Of a stretch of 64,000 nucleotides of DNA, positions 50,942 to 57,498 are shown one piece after another. The DNA is taken from the NCBI GenBank assembly GCA_030695565.1, contig JAUYRZ010000125.1:1-64000 (forward strand), written 5' to 3'. The translations under genes and the position numbers were made by a program. Position 1 is the stretch's first letter; each line of letters begins with the position of its first letter. Below the pieces are notes generated by a model, which worked only from the letters and a program-made list of their open reading frames with translations, did not search any database and had not been told where the DNA came from. This DNA comes from Archangium sp. GTDB taxonomy: Bacteria; Myxococcota; Myxococcia; Myxococcales; Myxococcaceae.

Positions 50942-52710
50942 TTCGGCGCAGGACCTGGAGGCGCTGGAGGACCGCTCGGCAGATACGGCGCGCAGTTGAA
51001 GTTCGCTTCACCCAGGCCGGGCGCGAGCTGCGGCGCGTCGGTCGCGAACTGGGCGATCTTCATGCACACCAGCTCGTCCTTCAGCTGCGAGAGCCGCAGG
51101 ATTTGGGGCAGCGCGGTGGCGTCGTCGATCTCCAGCCGGGTGAGCCACATCAACACCTCGGTCTCGGGCGTCTTCTGCAGGCGCCAGGCCTTGGTGGCAG
51201 CGCCTGCCGCGAGCACGGGGCGCTTGTGCAGGCTGACCACCATCGCTGCGTTCCACGCCTGGGCGTAGGCGGGGCACTGGGTGGTGGCCAGCCTCGCGAA
51301 CGAGAGAGCGCGCGCGTCGGCGCCCAGCTCGTGGGCCTCCTGGGCTGCCGCGATGATGGTGGTGCAGACCATCTGGGTGCTCACCCCCCGCAGGCCCGGC
51401 GTCACCAGCGCGCGCTCCAAAGCGAGCAAGCCCTGGGTGCGATCCTTCGTCGTGAAGAAACGAAGAATGTGCGACTGCGCCGCGGGGAACGACGTGTCGG
51501 TGACGCACGCCGGGTCGAGATCAGGCTCTTCCCACAACGACTCTTCATCTTGCCAGAGCGCGGCGCGGGTGGCCGTCGCGGTGGTGAGCAACAGCGCGAC
51601 CGCCACGGTCACCACCCGGAAGAGCCGCGGTTGCAGGCCGGCCGCGAAGATCGCCAGCAGCCCGCAGGTGCCCACGGTGGGCACGTAGAGGTACCGATCG
51701 GCCATGATCGCCGGGAAGGGCACCAGGTTCGAGACCGGCAGAATCGCCAGCACGTAGAACGACATCAGGAAGAGCCGGAGCGGTTCGCGCCGCCAGCGCC
51801 AGGCGAGCGCCAGCACGGCGAGCAGCAACGCCACGCCCACCCACAGCCGCCAGTCGAGCAAGCCGGTGGGCGGCTCGAAGCAGTAGATCAACCGGTACGA
51901 GGTGGGCAGCAGCGCCTGCTTCAAGTATTTCACCTGCGCCCACGCCACGATGACCGCGTGCGTGGCCCAGGTGCCGCCGTGAGGGCCCACCAGCACGTGA
52001 TTGGCCCGGCCGATGCCGAGGATCATCATGAAGAAGATGCCGGCCACCACGAAGAAGCCCCAGAGGCGCAGCGCGATGAGCGACCACTTCGCCCGCGTGC
52101 CGATCCACAGCTCCATCGCCAGCATGATCACCGGCATGGCGACCGCGATCGACTTCACCATGAACGCGCAGCACAACCCGAACATGGTCAGCGCGTACTT
52201 CCACGGCGCGGGGCGCTCCCGGTAGCTCGCGTACGCACACAGGCCCATCAAGATGAACATCAGGGCCATCGGGTCTTTCATGCCCGCGATCCACACCACC
52301 GACTCGATGTGCACCGGGTGCAGCGCGAACAGCAGCGCGCCCAGCCAGGTGACCTGGCGGGGCAGACCGATCAGCGTGAAGAAACGCCAGAGCAGCAGCG
52401 AGCTGATGATGTGAAAGACCAGGCTCGCCAGGTGGAAGGGAAACGGGTCGAGCTGGAAGGCCTGGTAGAGGCCCCAGTACACCGCGTCGCGCAGCGGGAA
52501 GAACTCGACGAACTCGCCCGACCAGCTGCGGGTCGAATCGAACTGCAACGCGAGGCCCTTCCAACCGGGCACCGCCATGCGGGTGAGGTTGTCCCAGATG
52601 TAGAGCGGGTCGTCGTAGTGCGTGAACGGGCTGGTGAGGCTGGTGGAGTAGGCCAACGCCGTCAGCCCCGCCAGCACCGCAGCGGCGGCCCACCGTCTGC
52701 CGTGAGTCAT
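50938..52710 (-). CDS. TMTC-like GT-C membrane protein in the pil operon
   Basis: The 590-residue product starts at the ATG at 52710, which overlaps the permease stop. About ten membrane helices are followed by a TPR-like soluble domain (about 420-590). Landmarks are FTHYDDPLYIWDN (Asp33/Asp34 in loop 1), HPVHIESVVWIAGMKDPMA (about 120-138), MVKSIAVAMPVIMLAMELW and NLVPFPAIMADRYLY. The H-P-x-H-x-E motif and the TM-plus-TPR layout resemble TMTC O-mannosyltransferases. A Pro-rich tail (PSGPPAPPGPAPK) ends the protein. The paralog at 40876-42582 shares most landmarks. Its place directly after PilI suggests a function in modifying the pilin or another surface protein. Confidence 0.72.
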   Translation of the reverse strand: MTHGRRWAAAAVLAGLTALAYSTSLTSPFTHYDDPLYIWDNLTRMAVPGWKGLALQFDSTRSWSGEFVEFFPLRDAVYWGLYQAFQLDPFPFHLASLVFHIISSLLLWRFFTLIGLPRQVTWLGALLFALHPVHIESVVWIAGMKDPMALMFILMGLCAYASYRERPAPWKYALTMFGLCCAFMVKSIAVAMPVIMLAMELWIGTRAKWSLIALRLWGFFVVAGIFFMMILGIGRANHVLVGPHGGTWATHAVIVAWAQVKYLKQALLPTSYRLIYCFEPPTGLLDWRLWVGVALLLAVLALAWRWRREPLRLFLMSFYVLAILPVSNLVPFPAIMADRYLYVPTVGTCGLLAIFAAGLQPRLFRVVTVAVALLLTTATATRAALWQDEESLWEEPDLDPACVTDTSFPAAQSHILRFFTTKDRTQGLLALERALVTPGLRGVSTQMVCTTIIAAAQEAHELGADARALSFARLATTQCPAYAQAWNAAMVVSLHKRPVLAAGAATKAWRLQKTPETEVLMWLTRLEIDDATALPQILRLSQLKDELVCMKIAQFATDAPQLAPGLGEANFNCAPYLPSGPPAPPGPAPK

Positions 52711-53471
52711 TTGAAGTCCCGGCGGCGCAGCATCAGCGTCGCCCCCACCAGGAACAGCAGGCTCCAACCCACCGACGCGCCCAGCCCGTTGAGGAACTCG
52801 AGCCCGCTGACGTCCTGGCCCGCGGCGGCCTGGGGCTTGAAGTCCATCCGGGCGAAGTTGGGCAGCACGTAGTAGCCGGCGCGCGCGATGGCCCCCGTGA
52901 TGGGCCCGAGCTTGAGGGCGATCACGTGGAGGTCGGCCGTCCACTGGCCTGCCAGGTACAGGCCCACCACCGCGACCGCCGAGGTGAGCTGGCCGCTCAT
53001 CGACGAGAAGAACACCCCCATCGAACAGACCAGCAGCAGCTGGCACCAGATGCCGCCGATCGCCGCGGGCACGCTGTTCGGCGTGGGCACGTCGAAGAGG
53101 ATCATCTGCAGCGCGTAGACGGCCGACATCGCCGCGAGCAGCACGGTGAGGGTGACCATGATGCCCAGGAAGCGGGCCAGGATGAACGACGAGCGGGAGA
53201 TGGGCCGGGAGACGATCAGGAAGACGGTGCGGCGCTCCATCTCGCGGTTGAGCATGGCCACCGACATGAAGATGGCCAGGCTGATCAGCAGCAGGCTCAT
53301 CACCCCCAGGCCGAAGTCGGTCACCACCCGGTCGAGTGAGAGCACCGTCAGATCCATCACCACCGAGGTCAAGGCGATCGACACCGCGGCGAAGACGGCC
53401 ACCACCACCGTCACCCGGTTGCGGAGCGCTTCACGGAAGCCGGCGAGGGCGAGCATCGCGAGCTGCCTCAT
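52707..53471 (-). CDS. pilI: ABC-2 type permease, PilI-like
   Basis: The 254-residue integral membrane protein has about six helices (VTVVVAVFAAVSIALTS; VMSLLLISLAIFMSVAML; LGIMVTLTVLLAAMSAV; and others) and ends in RRRDFK, a typical ABC-2 permease layout. It overlaps the ATPase gene by four bases and the TMTC-like gene by four. In M. xanthus the genes after pilA are pilG, pilH and pilI, where PilH is an ABC ATPase and PilI the membrane component needed for pilus assembly; order and type match here. Assignment therefore rests on gene order plus family. Confidence 0.78.
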   Translation of the reverse strand: MRQLAMLALAGFREALRNRVTVVVAVFAAVSIALTSVVMDLTVLSLDRVVTDFGLGVMSLLLISLAIFMSVAMLNREMERRTVFLIVSRPISRSSFILARFLGIMVTLTVLLAAMSAVYALQMILFDVPTPNSVPAAIGGIWCQLLLVCSMGVFFSSMSGQLTSAVAVVGLYLAGQWTADLHVIALKLGPITGAIARAGYYVLPNFARMDFKPQAAAGQDVSGLEFLNGLGASVGWSLLFLVGATLMLRRRDFK

Positions 53472-54421
53472 TCGAGGTCTCCCCCGTGCTGATTCGAGGT
53501 GCGCAGGGCGGCCATGAAGGTCTCCTCGAGCGGAATGCGCTCGGGTTGAATGCGCGAGACCGTCAGCCCACCGTTGAGCAGTTGGCGCAACACGTCTTGC
53601 AGCCGGGTCTCACCCACGTGCAGCATCACCCGCTGCGCCACCACTTCGATGCGGAGCGCGTCATCGACCTGCACCAGGGCGAGCACCTGCTCCCGGGTGG
53701 CGTTGTCGACCACCACCTCGTGAGTGCGGGTGTCGGACACCAGCTCCGAGACCTTGCCGCACTTGTGAATGGCCCCGCCGATGAGCAACGCCACCCGGTC
53801 GCACAACATCTCCACGTCCGACATGATGTGCGTGCAGAACAACACCGCCGTGCCTTCGTGGCGCAGCTCGAGAATGAGATCGCGCACCAGCCGCCGGCCC
53901 AGCGGGTCGAGGCCCGAGGTCGGCTCGTCGAGCACCACCAGCTTCGGGTGGCCGATCAACGCGCCGGCCAACATCACCCGCTGCGTCATGCCCTTGGAGT
54001 ACTGCCGAATGCGCAGCGCGGCGTGCCGCTTCATCTCGACGCGCTCCAGCACCCGGGCCACCTCCTGCTTCGAGGCCGCGCCTCCCAGCCCGGCGAGGCT
54101 CGCCTGGAGGAACAGGTACTCCTCGCCCGAGAGGTGTTCGTAGGGCACCGGCGCTTCGGGCACGTAGCCCAGCGACTCGCGCGAGCTCGGCTCGTTCACG
54201 TCGCGCCCGAACAGGCGCGCTTTGCCGCTGGTGGGCAGCACGAGGTTGAGCAGCAGCTTGATGGTGGTCGACTTGCCCGCGCCGTTGGGCCCGATGAGCC
54301 CGAAGACCTCGCCCGGGTGCACCACGAAGTCGATCGGCTTGAGCGCCTGCACCTTGCGCCCGAGAAAACCGACCCGGTACGTCTTCGACAGACCTTCACA
54401 CTCGACTGCACTCGACGACAT
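53468..54421 (-). CDS. pilH: ABC transporter ATPase, PilH-like
   Basis: The 317-residue ATPase has Walker A GPNGAGKST (44-52), the Q loop in YVPEAP, signature YSKGMTQRV (about 141-149), Walker B KLVVLDEPTSGLD, and the switch His in CTHIMSD. A C-terminal 90-residue extension, as in ABC-2 drug/lipid exporters, follows. It should pair with the permease encoded next (ATGA overlap). The position pilA-pilG-pilH-pilI matches the M. xanthus pil cluster. What it exports or extracts from the membrane is unsettled even there. Confidence 0.82.
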   Translation of the reverse strand: MSSSAVECEGLSKTYRVGFLGRKVQALKPIDFVVHPGEVFGLIGPNGAGKSTTIKLLLNLVLPTSGKARLFGRDVNEPSSRESLGYVPEAPVPYEHLSGEEYLFLQASLAGLGGAASKQEVARVLERVEMKRHAALRIRQYSKGMTQRVMLAGALIGHPKLVVLDEPTSGLDPLGRRLVRDLILELRHEGTAVLFCTHIMSDVEMLCDRVALLIGGAIHKCGKVSELVSDTRTHEVVVDNATREQVLALVQVDDALRIEVVAQRVMLHVGETRLQDVLRQLLNGGLTVSRIQPERIPLEETFMAALRTSNQHGGDLE

Positions 54422-55273
54422 TCAGCGGACCTCGTCTTGCGAGAATGCCTTGAGCCGGGCGCCTGACGAAGCGGTCACCGCGCCGTCCGGGCCGAGCTCG
54501 AACGCGCCTCCGTCGACCGGGTCGGGGGGCAGCTCGGTGAGGAAACCTTCTGACAGAAGTTGCATCAGGCTCTGGGGCGGCTGGCCGCGAGAGGCCCGGT
54601 AGGTGTCGACCGCGCCCTGCAGCGTGGTCAGCAGGCGATCCCGTTCGATCTCCAGACGCCGACGGGCGAACACCTCTCGAAGCTCGGGGTCAGAGGAGCG
54701 CTCCTCCAGCTCACCGACGATGGCCTGGGCACCTTCGAAGTCATCGCTCTGGGCGAGCAACCGGCTGGCCAGCTGACCCATGAAGGCCGGGGCCCCGCGG
54801 ATGCGAGCGCCCTGCCGGAGCGTCTCGGCGGCGCCGTGCACGTCGTGGTCGAGGTGCAGCTGATTGAACGACAGGTAGAGGGGGAGCCGGTAGTCGGTGG
54901 GGATGTTGGCCATGCCGCGCCTGAACAGCGCGCTCGATTCGGCCACGTTGTGGTTGCCGAGGCTGGAGGACATGGGGGCCAGCAGCCCTCCGAAGATGTA
55001 CGGATAGATGAACTTCGGATCGAGGTCGGTCACCAGCCCGCACCACATCAGCAGCATGGCGCCATCGGCGGGGACCTTGAGGTTGACCGCCACCCCGATC
55101 GCTCGGATCCACACGAGGTCGGTGATCAGCGAGAGATGAGACTTTCCCAGAAGACGAATCGGTTCGGGGTTGGGCGGAGCCGGGTGGAGGAAGAAACGGA
55201 CACCCTGCGGCGGTTGGGTGGTCAGGGCGATCAGGCCCACGGCCACCAGGGAGATCACCAGCCGCTTGATCAT
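54422..55273 (-). CDS. pilG: Membrane-anchored TPR-like protein at the pilG position
   Basis: The 283-residue protein has one N-terminal membrane segment (LVISLVAVGLIALTTQ, about 5-20). Most of the rest is helical and TPR-like (LYLSFNQLHLDHDVHGAAETL; LLAQSDDFEGAQAIVGEL). The C-terminal part resembles the end of pseudopilins or pilin-associated proteins: TYRASRGQPPQSLMQLLSEG then LPPDPVDGGAFELGPDG. Its stop directly abuts the PilH-like ATPase start. PilG of M. xanthus sits at the same place and is needed for pilus formation; the name is given by position and gene type, not by alignment. Confidence 0.7.
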   Translation of the reverse strand: MIKRLVISLVAVGLIALTTQPPQGVRFFLHPAPPNPEPIRLLGKSHLSLITDLVWIRAIGVAVNLKVPADGAMLLMWCGLVTDLDPKFIYPYIFGGLLAPMSSSLGNHNVAESSALFRRGMANIPTDYRLPLYLSFNQLHLDHDVHGAAETLRQGARIRGAPAFMGQLASRLLAQSDDFEGAQAIVGELEERSSDPELREVFARRRLEIERDRLLTTLQGAVDTYRASRGQPPQSLMQLLSEGFLTELPPDPVDGGAFELGPDGAVTASSGARLKAFSQDEVR

Positions 55274-55400
55274 GGCGCGGCACCGGTAGCAGCGGAACGC
55301 TGCGCGAGACAGACGGGAGCGCAGCGGACGGCTGGCCGAGGTGAAGCGACCGGGAACATGAACCGCTTCATTTCAGAAATCACAGCCCAGAAACAGCAAC

Positions 55401-55430
55401 GCGGGCGCCCGGAATGAACCGGACGCCCGC
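55401..55430 (-). terminator. Hairpin between pilA and pilG (attenuator candidate)
   Basis: GCGGGCGTCCGG and CCGGGCGCCCGC (read on the minus strand) form a 12-base stem with one G-T pair and a six-base loop, 23 bases after the pilA stop. A partly T-rich tract (GTTGCTGTTTCTG) follows. It would let pilA be expressed far above the downstream genes through partial termination or mRNA protection. Confidence 0.6.
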
Positions 55431-55452
55431 TCGCCGAAAAGACAGGACGTAA

Positions 55453-56082
55453 TTACGGGCAGGAGACGTCGTTGTACGTGTTGACCGCGATACCGCCGGG
55501 GCCGTTCTGCGAGTCGGAGCACGCCGAGGCCGCGACCGTGAGGGTCACGCCGCCGCCGAGCGCCCACTGGTCATCCGGGCTGTCGTTGTCGATGGTGCCC
55601 GAAGCCATGGCGACGAAGGCGCCGTTGGAGCCGGTGACGACCGCGGGAGCGCCGGGCGCCGTGGTGACGCCGGGCTCGGTGGAGATCGCGGGGGTGCTGG
55701 AGACGACGCCCGTGGTGAGCGTGCCGCCGAGCTTGTACGAGTCGATGTTGATGATGTTGAAGCCGTTCGAGTCGGCAGGCGACGCGAGGGTGGCCGCAGC
55801 GCGGGTCTGGTTGTTGGCGGCGCCGAGGTGGTACGAGTAGCGGTTACCACGCTCGGGCATGTACCCGATCTGGTTGAACGCCGACGAGTACGAGTCGCGC
55901 TCGGCGAAGTACGACTTCTGAGCCTGGAAGATGCCCTTGAGGCCCGTCTTGGCCTCGGACTGCTTCGACTTCGCCTGGAACTTGATGAAGTTCGGGATGG
56001 CGATGGCGGCCAGAATTCCGATGATGGCAACGACGATCATCAGTTCAACGAGGGTAAAGCCCTTCTTGAGCAACTTCTTCAT
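55453..56082 (-). CDS. pilA: Type IV pilin (major pilin candidate)
   Basis: The 209-residue prepilin starts at the ATG at 56082 with GAAAGGA upstream. The leader MKKLLKKG is followed by [20 protein letters not shown], so prepilin peptidase should cut after Gly8 and methylate Phe1; Glu5 of the mature chain is present. The helical stalk continues to about residue 60 (FIKFQAKSKQSEAKTGLKG). A large globular head follows, ending with a Cys pair (AACSDSQNG ... YNDVSC) that probably closes the D-region disulfide. The head is rich in Ser, Thr and Asn (ASPADSNGFNIINIDS), possible glycosylation sites. The next genes are pilG, pilH and pilI. A second pilin gene lies at 56714-57346. Confidence 0.93.
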   Translation of the reverse strand: MKKLLKKGFTLVELMIVVAIIGILAAIAIPNFIKFQAKSKQSEAKTGLKGIFQAQKSYFAERDSYSSAFNQIGYMPERGNRYSYHLGAANNQTRAAATLASPADSNGFNIINIDSYKLGGTLTTGVVSSTPAISTEPGVTTAPGAPAVVTGSNGAFVAMASGTIDNDSPDDQWALGGGVTLTVAASACSDSQNGPGGIAVNTYNDVSCP

Positions 56083-56303
56083 GTGAATCCTTTCGGTGTG
56101 GGGAAAGCGCTGCGTCAACTTCGTCTCCGGGGCACTTAGCAAGCGCCAGACCGGCGGCATGGTCAGTGTACTTCCAAGAGGTTGCCTCACAAGTTCTCGG
56201 CAGATCGACCGGGATTGTCACTTCGCACCGCCGATCTTTGTCACCTGCCGGGGCTTGCAGGACCCTGTTGCCGACGATACAGCCCACCTCGGAGCGCGCC
56301 CCT
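56083..56303. other. Divergent region between pilA and the PTS EIIA gene
   Basis: 221 bases separate the starts at 56082 (leftward) and 56304 (rightward). It holds the sigma-54-like element at 56139-56152. No further reading frame is convincing. Regulatory upstream sites for an NtrC-type activator are expected in 56153-56303 but none is clear. Confidence 0.4.
56139..56152 (-). promoter_or_regulatory. Sigma-54-like promoter for pilA
   Basis: Read on the minus strand, GGTCTGGCGCTTGC gives the GG-N10-GC spacing of sigma-54 promoters, with a good -12 box (CTTGCT) and a weak -24 box. The start would be near 56127, about 45 bases before the ATG. pilA of M. xanthus is known to depend on sigma-54 and PilR, which favours this reading. 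Confidence 0.45.
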
Positions 56304-56738
56304 ATGGTCGGCATCGTCATCGCAGCACACGGTCAGCTCGCCAGCGAACTCCTCGCCACCGCCCAGTTGATCATCGGCGAGTTCGCCTCCGTAACCAGCT
56401 GCAACCTGAGCCATTCGCTCTCGCCTCAGGCCATCGAAGAGGAGCTGCAGCAGGCGATCGCCTTGGTCGATCAAGGCGAGGGCGTGCTGGTGTTGGCCGA
56501 TCTCATCGGGGGCACCCCCTGCACGCGCAGCATGGCGTTGTGCCGCAAGGCCCAGCTCGAGGTGGTCACCGGCGTCAACCTGCCCATGGTGCTCAAGGCC
56601 CACTCGTTGCGGCAGAACCGCACCTTGCGCGAGCTGGCTCAGCAGCTGGTCGAAGCGGTGCGCGGCTCGATTCGCTGGGTGACGGAGTCAGAAGCCCCGC
56701 GCGTCTCGGTCGCTCACGGGCACGCGACGTCGTCGTAG
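56304..56738 (+). CDS. PTS EIIA-Man-family domain protein
   Basis: The 144-residue cytoplasmic protein starts at the ATG at 56304. It is a single mannose-type EIIA domain: [17 protein letters not shown] places the phosphorylated His at residue 9, and [13 protein letters not shown] (about 68-80) and [13 protein letters not shown] (about 88-100) match the family core. No EIIB or EIIC gene is present, so it is an orphan of the regulatory type common in myxobacteria and other proteobacteria, taking phosphate from HPr/EI for signalling rather than sugar import. The gene overlaps the convergent second pilin gene by 25 bases. Confidence 0.85.
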   Translation: MVGIVIAAHGQLASELLATAQLIIGEFASVTSCNLSHSLSPQAIEEELQQAIALVDQGEGVLVLADLIGGTPCTRSMALCRKAQLEVVTGVNLPMVLKAHSLRQNRTLRELAQQLVEAVRGSIRWVTESEAPRVSVAHGHATSS

Positions 56739-57346
56739 GTCGTCACCGACACGCCGGGCACGCCTTGCTGTTGGTCGGTGCACGCGCCCGCGGGGACGTC
56801 GATGGTCCCGCTGCTCACCATCCACACGTCGTTGTCGCTGTCGTTGTCGATGGTGCCGATCGCCTCGAAGGTGAACGAGCCGTTGGGCCCGGGGGTCACC
56901 CCGGTATCAACCGTTCCACCGACCGTCCCTGATTCGTAGGTGATGGTGAAGGGCGCGAGGGTGGGGCGAACCGGCTGGCCCGCGCACGCCCCCAGACCGA
57001 TGCGGAAACAATCCACCTCGAGGCCCTGGTACGCGGAGAGTGTCGGCAGCACCGCGGCCGAACGCGACTGGTACACGGTGGGGGTGACCATCGACTTGTA
57101 GGCGTACCGGTTGCCGCGTTCGGGCGCGAAGCCGACCGCGCCCATGTCAGCCGTGAACTGGTCGGACTCGGAGAAGTAGTGGCGCTGCGCCATGAAGTAC
57201 GCGCGCAGCGACTGTTTGGCCTCCGACTGCTTGCTGCGCGCCTGGTACTTGATGAAGTTCGGAATGGCGAGAGCCGCGAGGATCCCGATGATGGCCACCA
57301 CGATCATCAACTCGACGAGCGTAAATCCCCCGTGTCTGTTCGACAT
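56714..57346 (-). CDS. Second type IV pilin-like protein
   Basis: This 210-residue prepilin has leader MSNRHGG followed by [20 protein letters not shown], with cleavage after Gly7 and Glu5 conserved. It is a clear paralog of pil[22 protein letters not shown] after the helix, [12 protein letters not shown] against MPERGNRYSYHL, and ending YDDVACP against YNDVSCP. The middle of the head is different ([18 protein letters not shown]) and gains an extra Cys pair. It may be a minor pilin, an alternative major pilin, or antigenic variant stock. It converges with the EIIA gene (25-base overlap) and does not belong to the pilA transcript. Confidence 0.9.
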   Translation of the reverse strand: MSNRHGGFTLVELMIVVAIIGILAALAIPNFIKYQARSKQSEAKQSLRAYFMAQRHYFSESDQFTADMGAVGFAPERGNRYAYKSMVTPTVYQSRSAAVLPTLSAYQGLEVDCFRIGLGACAGQPVRPTLAPFTITYESGTVGGTVDTGVTPGPNGSFTFEAIGTIDNDSDNDVWMVSSGTIDVPAGACTDQQQGVPGVSVTTYDDVACP

Positions 57347-57385
57347 TCGATGACCCTAACATCGGTGAAACGTCGGTTGTGCGAA

Positions 57386-57402
57386 CTGACAAACTCTGTC
57401 AG
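57386..57402. promoter_or_regulatory. Palindrome upstream of the second pilin gene
   Basis: CTGACA-AACTC-TGTCAG is a perfect six-base inverted repeat, 40 bases upstream of the ATG of the second pilin gene. Its position suits an operator; a hairpin role is also possible. Confidence 0.45.
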
Positions 57403-57411
57403 CCGCCCCAC

Positions 57412-57487
57412 GTCACCCTCAATCGAGTGAGCCGGTTGGCGCGAGCCCGCCCAAAGCGTCACCCCGCACTGACCCTTTTTGTCACCC
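57412..57487. promoter_or_regulatory. Three GTCACCC direct repeats
   Basis: GTCACCC occurs at 57412, 57458 and 57481, so the spacings are 46 and 23 bases, multiples of a two-turn interval. They lie 66-140 bases upstream of the second pilin gene, where enhancer sites for an NtrC-type activator would be. This is pattern evidence only. Confidence 0.4.
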
Positions 57488-57498
57488 TCCGAAGTGCG

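Noticed and set aside
42638-56082. O-antigen or capsule cluster interpretation of the GT-C block
   Set aside because: No Wzx, Wzy, Wzz, sugar-nucleotide or initiating transferase gene is present; the genes are all polytopic GT-C types attached to pil genes.
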